Assembly (NCBI GenBank): GCA_016936815.1
Contig: JAFGXD010000096.1
Coordinates: 1 to 42,883 of the forward strand
DNA: 42,883 nt
Source: Bacteroidales bacterium
Lineage (GTDB): Bacteria > Bacteroidota > Bacteroidia > Bacteroidales > GWF2-38-335
Direction: 5' to 3'
Shown here in pieces: positions 5,646 through 14,498 of the stretch. Under the pieces are notes generated by a model that saw only the letters and a program-made list of their open reading frames with translations, was not told where the DNA came from and did not search any database. The translations under genes were made by a program, and so were the position numbers. The stretch's first letter is position 1; each line of letters starts with the position of its first letter.

Positions 5646-8600
5646 TTAGAGAATTATTAACCTTTCGGTTTTAATTGTAGTTCCTTCCGAATCTATTATT
5701 TTTACTAAATATACCCCTGAAACAAAAAATGATATATCTATCTGATTATTAATTAATGTTGAATTAAACGTCTGTCCAATACTATTTGTAATTTCTATTG
5801 TCATTTCTTCTCCCTGAATATTTTCCAAAAACAAAGTATTTTTTGCAGGGTTAGGAAATAGTGTTATGGAATTGGTATTTTCCTTACAATCGGGGGAAAT
5901 AATTCTTGAATAGTCTATTGTTCCATCATAATCTACTTGCATAATTTTATAGAAAGCCGACAGTTTAAAATTGTAATCTGTAAATCTGTATCTTATAGAT
6001 TCAGAGCTGTTTCCTGCACCGGCTATTCGTCCTATTGAGTTCCAGTTTTTACCATCTAAAGATTTTAGAATATCAAAATAATCGTTATTTATTTCTGAGG
6101 CTGTTACCCAGTCCAATTCCATATTTCCATTATTACAATTGCCTGAAAAGCTCATAAATTCAACCGGTAAAAATCCTACATTAACTGTAAATCGGTCAGT
6201 TAAAACATTTCCACAAGCATCAATAATTTCCACTGTGTATTCGGTGCTTACATCCGGTGTAAGAACAGGGTTGTAAATATTTGGGTTCGAAATAGATCCA
6301 TCATCCGGTGTCCATGAATATGAAGAAGCTCCTGTTGAAACGGCTACACCAAGCGAGCAACCATCGCAAATTGTTGTATCGCTAATTTGGGTCGAATTCT
6401 GAGGGTATGAAGTAACGCAAACTTCCTGACGATTGTAATACAATCCCGTACCTGCTGTAAAACCCCAAAAAACTTGTGTATTACCTGCAAAAATATCGTT
6501 AATTATATCTCCGGAATATGATAATAAGGGAGTTCCATCAAAACTAACAGAAAGGGTTGAGCTTGCATTATTCCAAGAAACTACTGCACTATGCCAATCG
6601 TTGTCTTCCAGTTCGCTAACTGCGGCAGGACCAGCGAGATTTGTGGCTGCCCAATGATTAACATTTCCGTTACTAATAATTGCCAGATGATCTTCTCCGT
6701 CAAATGGATCACCATTTTCATCGTAGTTTCTGTATGTGTCGAATTCAACAGCCACAGAACCATTTATTCCGCCATAGCCCATCGAACCGCCTGCTCCACC
6801 TGCAGAGGCACAATCGCCTTGCAAGCAAAATACAGCACCATCGGCTCCTTCGCTACCCGATTCATCTCCTAGAAAAATATCGAAAGCAATGGAAAAGTCG
6901 TTTGTTAAATCAACTTTAAAATTCGACCATACCGACCCGCTCTGGTCTTCCAGATTCTCTGTAATTATGTAACAAGAAGTTCCCGATTGATATGAGGTTC
7001 CATTTACTGAAAATTCCATAATGGCTTCGCAATCGGCTGTTCCTGTAGTGTTTACCGGCGTTTGATTGTCGTCTCCGGAAGAAAGAATATAAGCTCCATT
7101 TGGATTGGTAATAAGAAATCTGTTTTGAGCTGAGTTTGCCCCGGCTGTGTAAAATGTTTCAATTACATCGTTTGTTTTTGCAACAAATGTTATTGTTGAA
7201 GAACTTCCTGCTGCAAGAGTTTGATTTGTTAGAACATTGCTGCCATTTACTTTTACTGTAATTGTTCCGCCTTCCCAACCGTTTCCACCCGAATCGAACA
7301 GATTTAGAGTATGATAGCAACCGTCAATTATCATTCTTTCGCCGGCAGGTTCTGAAATTGTGGGATTATAGGTGCTTCCGTTAATTACCACTGACTGAAA
7401 TTTCCCATCTATGTAGTTGCCATCTGTGGCTCCAACCGGAATTGAATATGTTAGCCAGAAATAATTGGTTCCCGTTGCTAGAGTCTGACTTCCTGAAAAT
7501 ACCATATTTGTTCCGGGAGCAGTTGGAGCAACTACTGTAGAACCAAACTGACCTGTTACATTGAATGTTGGGTTTGTACCGGTATACCATATTTTGGCAT
7601 CGGCAATATCAACTGAATAATCGTCGCAGCCATCGGTTCTAAGTCTCAATTCACTTACTGAAAGAGGTGAAAGATTCCCTGAAGTAACAATCTCAATCCT
7701 AATTATCTCTTCATTTATAGAGCCAATCGAAACATCTCCGGTATTAATTTGTGATGAAGTGCAAGAAACAAAAGACATGTTAACTGCATTTTCAACTGAT
7801 ATGGAATAATCTTCAGTTTCTCCATAAGTGTAAGTGCCACAGGCTAAAATTGAAGAAGGGGTAAGATTTTCCTGCAAAACAACTCTCAATCTGGTTGTGC
7901 CACTTGTTGCGCCTGCGGGAACAGTAAAAGAAAATGAATAACTTCCGGTTCCGGCAATTGGTCCATCAAAACCAATTGATTCATTTGAGTCGTCAAAATC
8001 GCCATCCTGATTCCAGTCTATAAATGCACTAATAGATTTGCTATAATCATCACCGCAAGTCCCTGCTGTAACGGTTAATGAATATGTGCTGCCTATAGAT
8101 AAATCAGCAGCAGATAAACCGGTAAAATCTGAATACGTGGCACAAAATCCTGCAGTATTGTTCGAAATATTTACAGAATTCCCCGAAAGGCCAACGAAAT
8201 CAATTTCCGAATCAGATGAGCTTGTGGCATTTGAAGTACAATATGTAATGCCTGTCGTTGAGTTACAATCTGCTGAACCATTCCAGTTCCCTGATGTATT
8301 AGGGTAATAATCATTAAGCAACAAATAGCCATTATCGTTTGAAATATCAAAATAGCATTCTCCTGGGTAACTTCCTGCAGAAAAAAATACTGAAATCGCA
8401 TCTCCATGATTTACTGCAAAAGAAAAATTTTCGGGTCCGCTACCTGCTGCAAGTGTAATATTTGTATAAACAGGGCTACCGTTTACTGATACAGTTACAG
8501 AACAGCCATTCCAGCCATCGCCAAAAGTATCGAAAAAGCTAATTGTGTGGTTGCATTGTGAATTTAAACTTGTCGGTAGAACAAACAATAATATCGCTAT

Positions 8601-8651
8601 CGCAAACTTGTAAATTCGTTTTGAAAAAGTTTTGTTGCTTAAGTTTTTCAT
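5646..8651 (-). CDS. Secreted T9SS protein with GEVED, sialidase-N-like and L-type lectin domains
   Basis: The 1001-aa protein has a signal peptide ending near residue 31 and a C-terminal T9SS type A sorting domain (about 927-1001; SITLFPNPAKNTLFLEN, last residues TERLIIL). Between them are: a FDTFGDGWNGCSVTVSVNG unit (33-130); a GEVED domain (about 200-287; FIDWNQDGDFDDSNE, GETEDYSI); a BNR-associated sialidase N-terminal-like domain (303-442); a second copy of the first unit (445-540; FDSGGNGWEGGTITVKVNG); an L-type lectin domain (about 550-750; DGAVFCLQ, VAVEFDTYRN, EDHLAII, with Asp/Asn/His suited to Ca and sugar binding); a PKD-like domain (755-825); and a LPVEFMSFSGNC domain before the tail. 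It is probably a surface-attached or released glycan-binding protein. No catalytic domain is seen. Sugar specificity is unknown. Confidence 0.85.
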   Translation of the reverse strand: MKNLSNKTFSKRIYKFAIAILLFVLPTSLNSQCNHTISFFDTFGDGWNGCSVTVSVNGSPVYTNITLAAGSGPENFSFAVNHGDAISVFFSAGSYPGECYFDISNDNGYLLLNDYYPNTSGNWNGSADCNSTTGITYCTSNATSSSDSEIDFVGLSGNSVNISNNTAGFCATYSDFTGLSAADLSIGSTYSLTVTAGTCGDDYSKSISAFIDWNQDGDFDDSNESIGFDGPIAGTGSYSFSFTVPAGATSGTTRLRVVLQENLTPSSILACGTYTYGETEDYSISVENAVNMSFVSCTSSQINTGDVSIGSINEEIIRIEIVTSGNLSPLSVSELRLRTDGCDDYSVDIADAKIWYTGTNPTFNVTGQFGSTVVAPTAPGTNMVFSGSQTLATGTNYFWLTYSIPVGATDGNYIDGKFQSVVINGSTYNPTISEPAGERMIIDGCYHTLNLFDSGGNGWEGGTITVKVNGSNVLTNQTLAAGSSSTITFVAKTNDVIETFYTAGANSAQNRFLITNPNGAYILSSGDDNQTPVNTTGTADCEAIMEFSVNGTSYQSGTSCYIITENLEDQSGSVWSNFKVDLTNDFSIAFDIFLGDESGSEGADGAVFCLQGDCASAGGAGGSMGYGGINGSVAVEFDTYRNYDENGDPFDGEDHLAIISNGNVNHWAATNLAGPAAVSELEDNDWHSAVVSWNNASSTLSVSFDGTPLLSYSGDIINDIFAGNTQVFWGFTAGTGLYYNRQEVCVTSYPQNSTQISDTTICDGCSLGVAVSTGASSYSWTPDDGSISNPNIYNPVLTPDVSTEYTVEIIDACGNVLTDRFTVNVGFLPVEFMSFSGNCNNGNMELDWVTASEINNDYFDILKSLDGKNWNSIGRIAGAGNSSESIRYRFTDYNFKLSAFYKIMQVDYDGTIDYSRIISPDCKENTNSITLFPNPAKNTLFLENIQGEEMTIEITNSIGQTFNSTLINNQIDISFFVSGVYLVKIIDSEGTTIKTERLIIL

Positions 8652-8891
8652 AGTAAATGCTATTTTTCATTTCGACATATTAGCTTAGGTTAAAACTAAT
8701 AATCTAGTTTTCAGTTAATAAGTCAAAAATGAGAAAAAAGTCTATCAATACTTAAAATGTATTTCTTTATGCAACAATTAATGACGAATTGAACAATTTT
8801 TTGGAGTTGGAATTAGATGAAAGGTTATAAATTTTGACAAATAGCAAGTTAAAGTATGGAAGCTAAGACTAACATTTTTAATACAATTAAT

Positions 8892-10703
8892 TTATTCCTT
8901 CTTAGCTCTATTCTCCTCATTTCCCCCATAACTATATATTTCTCTTAGAATATGGTCGTATTTTTTGTATAAAATATTCCTTTTCAATTTTAATGTTGGA
9001 GAAAGCTCACCTGTAACAGGAGTCCATTCTTCACAAACAAGACGAAATCTCTTAATCTGTTCAACCTGACCAAGACCTTTGTTTATTTTGGCTATTTCTT
9101 CTTGGTATTTTTTTAGAATAACTGGGTCTTTTATTAATTCCTGATTGTCGCGAAAATGAATTTTGTGCTTTCCTGCAAAAAAGTGTAAATAATTAAAGTT
9201 TGGTGAAATAAGGGCGGAGACAAATTTTTCGGACTCCCCAACAACCATTGCCTGCTCAATAATATCGGATTCTTTAAGCTTATTTTCAATAATTTGTGGA
9301 GCAATATATTTTCCTGCTGAATTTTTAAAAATTGACTTTTTCCTATCCGTAATTTTAAGAAAAATGTCATCCTCAATTCGGCCAATATCGCCCGTATGAA
9401 ACCAGCCTTCCGAATCAATTACCTCTGTTGTTGCTACAGAATCTTTATAATAACCAAGCATAATATGAGGTCCTCTTGTTAAAATTTCCCCATCTTCATC
9501 TATCTTAATTTCAACATTTTGCAAAGCAGGTCCCACGGTTCCAAATTTAAGATTTCCGGGTTTAAAATTATTAACTGCTATTACCGGAGAAGTTTCTGTA
9601 AGACCGTATCCTTCTAAAACAGGAATTCCGGCAGCCCAAAAAATCCTTTCTAATCTGGGTTGTAAAGCGGCTCCTCCCGAAACAACAACCTTAAGGTTTC
9701 CTCCCATTGCCTGATGCCATTTAGAGAAAATAAGCTTTCTTGCTATTTTAAGTTTGAATTCGTAAAACCAACCGTTTCCTTTATTAATTTTGTATTTTAG
9801 TCCAAGTCTTACCGCCCAGAAAAACATAAATCTTTTGTATCCTTTCAAATCCTTTCCTTTGGCAATAATTCTATCGTAAAACCTTTCGAGCAGACGAGGA
9901 ACTGTGTTAAAACCATGAGGCTTAACAGCTTTTAGGTCGTCGGCAATAGTTCCAAGATTTTCGGCATAATAAACTGCAATTCCCCTATATTGAAAAGCGT
10001 AATTCATCATTCTTTCGTAAACATGACAAAGTGGCAAGAAGCTTAAAACCTTATGGTTATTATCAATTGGAAGTAGTTCAGAACTTGGTATAAAATTGCT
10101 AACAAGATTTTTGTGTGAAAGCATCACTCCCTTTGGGTTTCCTGTAGTTCCCGAAGTGTAAATAATTGTAGCTAAATCATCAGGCTTTATTGAATTTCTA
10201 ATTTGTTGAATTTCAGCTTTTTTACTCTCAATATTTTCTCTTCCCAAAGAAATTATTTCTTGCCAGTTTTTCACTCCCTCTATCTCGTTTAGCGAAACAA
10301 TTAACTTTATTTTGGGAATTTCGGAAGCAATAGGAGATAATTTTTTTAAAGTAGATTTATCGGAAACTATCAGCACTTCGGCGTCGGAATGTTCTAAAAT
10401 ATATCTATGTTCCTGATCGCTAATAGTTGGATAAACAGGCACATGTATCATTCCTGCCTGCATCATACCAATGTCGAAAATATTCCATTCGGGACGATTA
10501 TTAAGAAAAACGCTGGCAATTTTTGTTCCCGGCTGTAACCCTAAACTTAGCAAACCTGCTGAGAAACAATCTATTAATTCAAGATATTGAGAAGTAGAAA
10601 AATGATACCATTTGCCTTCATTTTTTCCCCCAAGTGCAATTTCTTTATTTGGGTAAAGAACTCGGTATCTTTCGGTTAAGTCGAATATTCTGCTTATTTC
10701 CAT
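8892..10703 (-). CDS. Long-chain acyl-CoA synthetase (AMP-forming)
   Basis: This 603-aa member of the AMP-dependent synthetase/ligase superfamily is closest in style to FadD15/ACSL-type long-chain fatty acid CoA ligases. It activates a fatty acid with ATP to the acyl-adenylate and then transfers it to CoA. Visible motifs are the P-loop-like YTSGTTGNPKGVMLSHKN (182-199), GYGLTETSPV (365-374), GWFHTGDIG (433-441), TDRKKSIFKNSAGKYIAP (452-469) with the likely catalytic Lys465 in GKYIAP, and a full C-terminal lid. Length is normal for the family, and there is no signal or membrane segment. It stands alone on the minus strand. It probably feeds fatty acids into lipid synthesis or breakdown; the chain-length range cannot be told. 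Confidence 0.92.
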   Translation of the reverse strand: MEISRIFDLTERYRVLYPNKEIALGGKNEGKWYHFSTSQYLELIDCFSAGLLSLGLQPGTKIASVFLNNRPEWNIFDIGMMQAGMIHVPVYPTISDQEHRYILEHSDAEVLIVSDKSTLKKLSPIASEIPKIKLIVSLNEIEGVKNWQEIISLGRENIESKKAEIQQIRNSIKPDDLATIIYTSGTTGNPKGVMLSHKNLVSNFIPSSELLPIDNNHKVLSFLPLCHVYERMMNYAFQYRGIAVYYAENLGTIADDLKAVKPHGFNTVPRLLERFYDRIIAKGKDLKGYKRFMFFWAVRLGLKYKINKGNGWFYEFKLKIARKLIFSKWHQAMGGNLKVVVSGGAALQPRLERIFWAAGIPVLEGYGLTETSPVIAVNNFKPGNLKFGTVGPALQNVEIKIDEDGEILTRGPHIMLGYYKDSVATTEVIDSEGWFHTGDIGRIEDDIFLKITDRKKSIFKNSAGKYIAPQIIENKLKESDIIEQAMVVGESEKFVSALISPNFNYLHFFAGKHKIHFRDNQELIKDPVILKKYQEEIAKINKGLGQVEQIKRFRLVCEEWTPVTGELSPTLKLKRNILYKKYDHILREIYSYGGNEENRAKKE

Positions 10704-10716
10704 AGTTTAAAAGAAA

Positions 10717-10724
10717 CAAATTTA
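10717..10724 (-). promoter_or_regulatory. Putative -7 element for the acyl-CoA synthetase gene
   Basis: On the minus strand the sequence reads TAAATTTG, matching TAnnTTTG, 13 bp before the ATG. No clear -33 TTTG lies at the right spacing. Confidence 0.35.
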
Positions 10725-10773
10725 CATCTTTTTTATACTAATACCTAAATGATGGGATTTTCTTGAAAAAATT

Positions 10774-10793
10774 ATAATTTCTATTGCGGTTAA
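10774..10793 (+). repeat. 20-bp copy of the transposase gene 3' end
   Basis: These 20 bases, including a TAA, are identical to 11684-11703, the last bases and stop codon of the REP-type transposase gene downstream. They may be a remnant of an earlier copy or one border of an inserted unit. The two copies lie 910 bp apart in direct orientation. Confidence 0.65.
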
Positions 10794-11124
10794 CAGATTT
10801 CGCAATAATAAAACCTCCTCAAGGATGCACAAAATCAATTTCTAAAAATATTTATTATGAATATAATATATATCTTTGTAACTAGTTTTTGATTTGTTGT
10901 ATGTTTATGAAGTTTCATCTAATAAAATTTCAAAAATTGCAATTTATAAAAAGCTAAATAAGAGGTTATAAGAATGAATAAACAAAATGTTGAAAGAACA
11001 ATTGAATATTATTACTTTGATGCAATGATTCAATAGATTTACATAAATAATTTAAAATTGGGATACAATTCTGAATTTTAGCAAATGGAGCATAAAGGCA
11101 TAAAATAAAATGGAGAAAAAATAA
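10794..11124. other. Intergenic stretch upstream of the transposase
   Basis: No convincing gene. A -7-like TATCTTTG lies at 10871-10878. A 20-codon frame (10974-11036; MNKQNVERTIEYYYFDAMIQ) and the peptide MEHKGIK (11085-11108) look like gene debris. The stretch is very AT-rich. Confidence 0.4.
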
Positions 11125-11703
11125 ATGGCAGAAAAATATAAAAATAAATATCGCATTGAATCATGCAGGTTGCAAAATTGGAACTATGGGTGGAATGGAC
11201 AATATTTTATAACAATCTGCACAAAAAACAGGGAACATTATTTTGGCGAAATAATTGAAGGAAAAATGCAATTGTCAAATATTGGGGTTATTGCAAATAT
11301 TTTGTGGTATGAAATAAAAAACCATGCAAAAAAAATTAAAATCGACGAATTTGTGGTAATGCCAAACCATATTCACGGGATAATTACAATTGAAAATGAT
11401 GATTTGATGGATAACGTTGTTGTAGAGACAAGGCATGCCTTGTCTCTACAACAACCCCAACCCCAATCCCAATCCATCGGTCAACAACGTTTTCAAAATC
11501 AGGGAAAAAATACAATTTCATCGATTATTGGTGGATACAAATCTGCGGTAACAAAACATGTAAATCGATTGGGGTACATTTTTGCATGGCAACCAAAATT
11601 TTACGACCATATTATTCGAGATGATGACAGTCTACACCGTATTAAAAAATACATATTAGACAACCCAAAAAAATGGAAAAATGATAATTTCTATTGCGGT
11701 TAA
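11125..11703 (+). CDS. REP-associated tyrosine transposase (Y1/HUH family)
   Basis: This 192-aa protein belongs to the Y1_Tnp (IS200-like) group of REP-associated transposases, single-strand DNA endonucleases that act on REP palindromes. The HUH motif is in VMPNHIHGII (His82, His84). Candidate nucleophile tyrosines lie in FYDHIIRDDDSL (Tyr160) and KKYILDNPKKW (Tyr176). The N-terminal YFITICTKNREHYFGEI and the C-terminal block are typical and complete. Residues 98-110 (VVVETRHALSLQQ) are encoded by a 40-bp perfect palindrome, followed by a Pro/Gln-rich run from CAACCC repeats, so a REP-like sequence has been taken into the reading frame between the HUH and Tyr halves. It is a single-gene unit. 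Confidence 0.9.
   Translation: MAEKYKNKYRIESCRLQNWNYGWNGQYFITICTKNREHYFGEIIEGKMQLSNIGVIANILWYEIKNHAKKIKIDEFVVMPNHIHGIITIENDDLMDNVVVETRHALSLQQPQPQSQSIGQQRFQNQGKNTISSIIGGYKSAVTKHVNRLGYIFAWQPKFYDHIIRDDDSLHRIKKYILDNPKKWKNDNFYCG
11416..11455. repeat. 40-bp perfect palindrome (REP-like) inside the transposase gene
   Basis: GTTGTTGTAGAGACAAGGCA at 11416-11435 is followed by its exact reverse complement, with no loop. The inner GTAGAGACAAGGCATG sequence resembles an interspersed repeat that I have seen in many Bacteroidota genomes (memory, not checked). It keeps the reading frame open. Confidence 0.9.
11684..11703 (+). repeat. 20-bp direct repeat, second copy (transposase stop region)
   Basis: Identical to 10774-10793. 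It includes the codons for FYCG and the stop. Confidence 0.65.
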
Positions 11704-11773
11704 TGATGACACAATGGATGGGTTTGGGATAAAAAAAATAACCCCCATAATCATCAACCTCAACGAAAATAAT

Positions 11774-11781
11774 TACTTTTG
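11774..11781 (+). promoter_or_regulatory. Putative -7 element for valS
   Basis: TACTTTTG matches TAnnTTTG. It overlaps the upstream in-frame ATG at 11779, so translation cannot start there from this promoter. This supports the ATG at 11803. Confidence 0.5.
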
Positions 11782-11802
11782 CACATTATTAAAAATTTTA
11801 CA

Positions 11803-14433
11803 ATGGATATTCCTTCAAAATACGATCCGGCTCAAACTGAGGATAAATGGTACGATTACTGGATGAAAAACGGGTTTTTTAAGGCTAAAGCTGACAATAA
11901 CCCCGAGAAATTCTGCATTGTTATTCCTCCTCCAAATGTTACCGGCGTTCTTCACATGGGGCACATGCTTAATAATACTATTCAGGATGTTTTGGTACGT
12001 CGTGCTCGTATGTTGGGAAAAAATACTCTTTGGGTTCCCGGAACCGACCATGCCTCTATTGCCACTGAAGCTAAGGTTGTTGCTAAACTTAAAGATGAAG
12101 GAATTGATAAAAATACTCTTACAAGAGAAGAATTTCTTAACCACGCCTGGGAATGGAAAGAAAAACACGGAGGAATTATTCTTGAACAACTTAAAAAACT
12201 TGGTGCTTCTTGCGACTGGGACAGAACTGCCTTTACAATGGACGAAATACTCTCCGAATCGGTTCTTGATGTTTTTATAGATTTGTATGAAAAAGGTCTG
12301 ATTTACAGAGGTATAAGAATGGTGAACTGGGATCCGCAGGCTAAAACCGCCGTTTCGGATGAGGAAGTTATTTATACCGAAGAAAATTCTAAACTTTACT
12401 ACGTTAAATATAAGGTTGAAGGTAGTGAAGATTTTATTACTGTTGCAACAACCCGCCCGGAAACTATTCTCGGCGATACAGCTGTTTGTGTAAACCCCAA
12501 CGACCAAAGGTTTACAAAGTTTCATGGAAAAAATGTTGTTGTTCCAATGGTAAACCGCGTTGTTCCTTTAATAACCGACGAATATGTTGATATGGAATTC
12601 GGAACCGGAGCTCTAAAAATTACTCCTGCTCACGATATTAACGATTACGAAATAGGTATACGTCATAATTTGCCATCAATAGATATTTTTAACGATAACG
12701 GAACTTTAAGCGAAAAAGCGAGTCTTTTTGTTGGCGAAGATAGATTTGTTGCAAGAAAATCGTCTGTTAAACTGTTGGAAGAACTTCAATGCCTTGTAAA
12801 AAGTGAAGATTACATGAATAAGGTTGGTCGCTCCGAAAGAACCAATTCAGTTATTGAACCAAAACTCTCGCTTCAGTGGTTTCTAAAAATGGAAGAACTT
12901 TCCAAGCCTGCACTGGAAAATGTGATGAACGATACTATTAAACTTTTTCCTTCAAAATATAAGAATACTTATAACCACTGGATGGAAAATGTTAAAGACT
13001 GGTGCATTTCTCGTCAGTTGTGGTGGGGACACAGAATTCCGGCTTGGCATTTACCCAACGGACAATATGTTGTTGCTAAAACCGCTGCGGAAGCCGTTCT
13101 TAAGGCTAAAGAAAAATATAATCTTAGCTTAAATGAAGAGCAGGTAAAACAAGACGAGGATGTTTTAGATACTTGGTTTTCATCGTGGTTATGGCCAATT
13201 TCTGTTTTCGATGGAATAAGAAATCCTGAGAATCCCGATTTCAAATATTATTATCCTACCAACGATTTGGTAACTGCTCCGGAAATTCTCTTCTTCTGGG
13301 TTGCAAGAATGATTATTGCAGGTTACGAATATGCCGGCGACAAACCTTTTGAAAATGTTTACCTAACAGGAATAGTTAGAGATAAGCAAAGACGAAAAAT
13401 GTCGAAATCGTTAGGAAATTCACCCGACCCAATAGAATTAATGAAGATTTACGGAGCCGATGGTGTTAGAGTTGGTATGCTGTTTTGCTCTCCTGCCGGT
13501 GGCGATTTACTTTTCGATGAAAGTATGACCGAACAAGGAAGAAACTTCGGAAACAAAATTTGGAATGCCTTTCGTTTGGTAAAAACCTGGGAAATTGATG
13601 AGAATATTGAACAGCCTTTAGCTTCGAAACAAGCTGTAGAATGGTTTGATGCTAAGCTGAATGAAACAATAGGAGTTTTAAACGAACAATACGAGCAATA
13701 TAGACTTTCGGAAGCGTTAATGACCGTTTACAAACTTTTCTGGGACGAGTTTTCTGCATGGTATTTGGAAATGATTAAACCTGCCTACCAACAGCCTATT
13801 GACAAAAAAACTATTGATTCAACAATAGAATTTTTCGATAAACTTGTTAGATTGCTGCATCCTTTTATGCCTTTTATTACTGAAGAAATTTGGCAATATT
13901 TGTACGAAAGAAAAGATGGAGAAAGTTTAATGATTTCTGCCATGCCGGTGTTTTCGGGCAAGAATGACTCAATAAAAATTGAAAAGTTTGAGGCCGCCAA
14001 AGAAATAATTTCAAGCATTAGAAATATTAGAAAGGAAAAAAATATTCCTCTTAAGGAACAACTTGAACTAAATTTTGTTAGAAGCCGCGATTATTTTGAA
14101 GATTATAATTCTGTAATAGAAAAACTGGGTAATCTTTCTGAAATTAAGGAGGTTAATGAAAAACTGGAAGGAGCCTCATCTTTTATGGCAAAAACAGTTG
14201 AATTTTTTATTCCCCTGGGCGACAAAATTGACGTTGAAGAAGAACTCAAAAAACTTAGAGAAGAGCTTGAATATACAAAAGGCTTTTGTCTTTCTGTAAG
14301 TAAAAAGCTTGATAATCAGAATTTTGTTAGCAATGCGCCTGCAAAGGTTGTTGAAATGGAACAAAAGAAAAAGTCTGATGCCGAGCTAAAAATTAAAGCT
14401 CTTGAAGAGCAGATAAAGTCGCTAATAACGTAA
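11803..14433 (+). CDS. valS: Valyl-tRNA synthetase
   Basis: This 876-aa class I aminoacyl-tRNA synthetase charges tRNA-Val with valine in the cytoplasm. The HIGH signature appears as HMGH (51-54) in [15 protein letters not shown], and KMSKS lies at 532-536. The editing (CP1) domain includes [10 protein letters not shown] and the [12 protein letters not shown] segment. The zinc-independent body, the anticodon-binding domain (FPVF-like ISAMPVF region) and a C-terminal coiled-coil arm (last ~65 residues, Lys/Glu-rich) are all present, as is usual for ValRS. The start at 11803 ([14 protein letters not shown]) is chosen over an in-frame ATG 24 bp upstream because that ATG lies in the promoter element. 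It is a housekeeping gene with no fused partner. Confidence 0.97.
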   Translation: MDIPSKYDPAQTEDKWYDYWMKNGFFKAKADNNPEKFCIVIPPPNVTGVLHMGHMLNNTIQDVLVRRARMLGKNTLWVPGTDHASIATEAKVVAKLKDEGIDKNTLTREEFLNHAWEWKEKHGGIILEQLKKLGASCDWDRTAFTMDEILSESVLDVFIDLYEKGLIYRGIRMVNWDPQAKTAVSDEEVIYTEENSKLYYVKYKVEGSEDFITVATTRPETILGDTAVCVNPNDQRFTKFHGKNVVVPMVNRVVPLITDEYVDMEFGTGALKITPAHDINDYEIGIRHNLPSIDIFNDNGTLSEKASLFVGEDRFVARKSSVKLLEELQCLVKSEDYMNKVGRSERTNSVIEPKLSLQWFLKMEELSKPALENVMNDTIKLFPSKYKNTYNHWMENVKDWCISRQLWWGHRIPAWHLPNGQYVVAKTAAEAVLKAKEKYNLSLNEEQVKQDEDVLDTWFSSWLWPISVFDGIRNPENPDFKYYYPTNDLVTAPEILFFWVARMIIAGYEYAGDKPFENVYLTGIVRDKQRRKMSKSLGNSPDPIELMKIYGADGVRVGMLFCSPAGGDLLFDESMTEQGRNFGNKIWNAFRLVKTWEIDENIEQPLASKQAVEWFDAKLNETIGVLNEQYEQYRLSEALMTVYKLFWDEFSAWYLEMIKPAYQQPIDKKTIDSTIEFFDKLVRLLHPFMPFITEEIWQYLYERKDGESLMISAMPVFSGKNDSIKIEKFEAAKEIISSIRNIRKEKNIPLKEQLELNFVRSRDYFEDYNSVIEKLGNLSEIKEVNEKLEGASSFMAKTVEFFIPLGDKIDVEEELKKLREELEYTKGFCLSVSKKLDNQNFVSNAPAKVVEMEQKKKSDAELKIKALEEQIKSLIT

Positions 14434-14498
14434 TTTACACTTCATATTTTATTCGTTTTTCCGGAAAAATACCGGAAGCAAATTCCTTATTGTTATAA

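Noticed and set aside
10974-11036. 20-codon frame upstream of the transposase
   Set aside because: Too short, with no recognised family; more likely gene debris than a gene.
14455-14480. TTCCGG/CCGGAA hairpin after valS as a terminator
   Set aside because: The short stem has no T-run behind it on the + strand, so termination is not supported.
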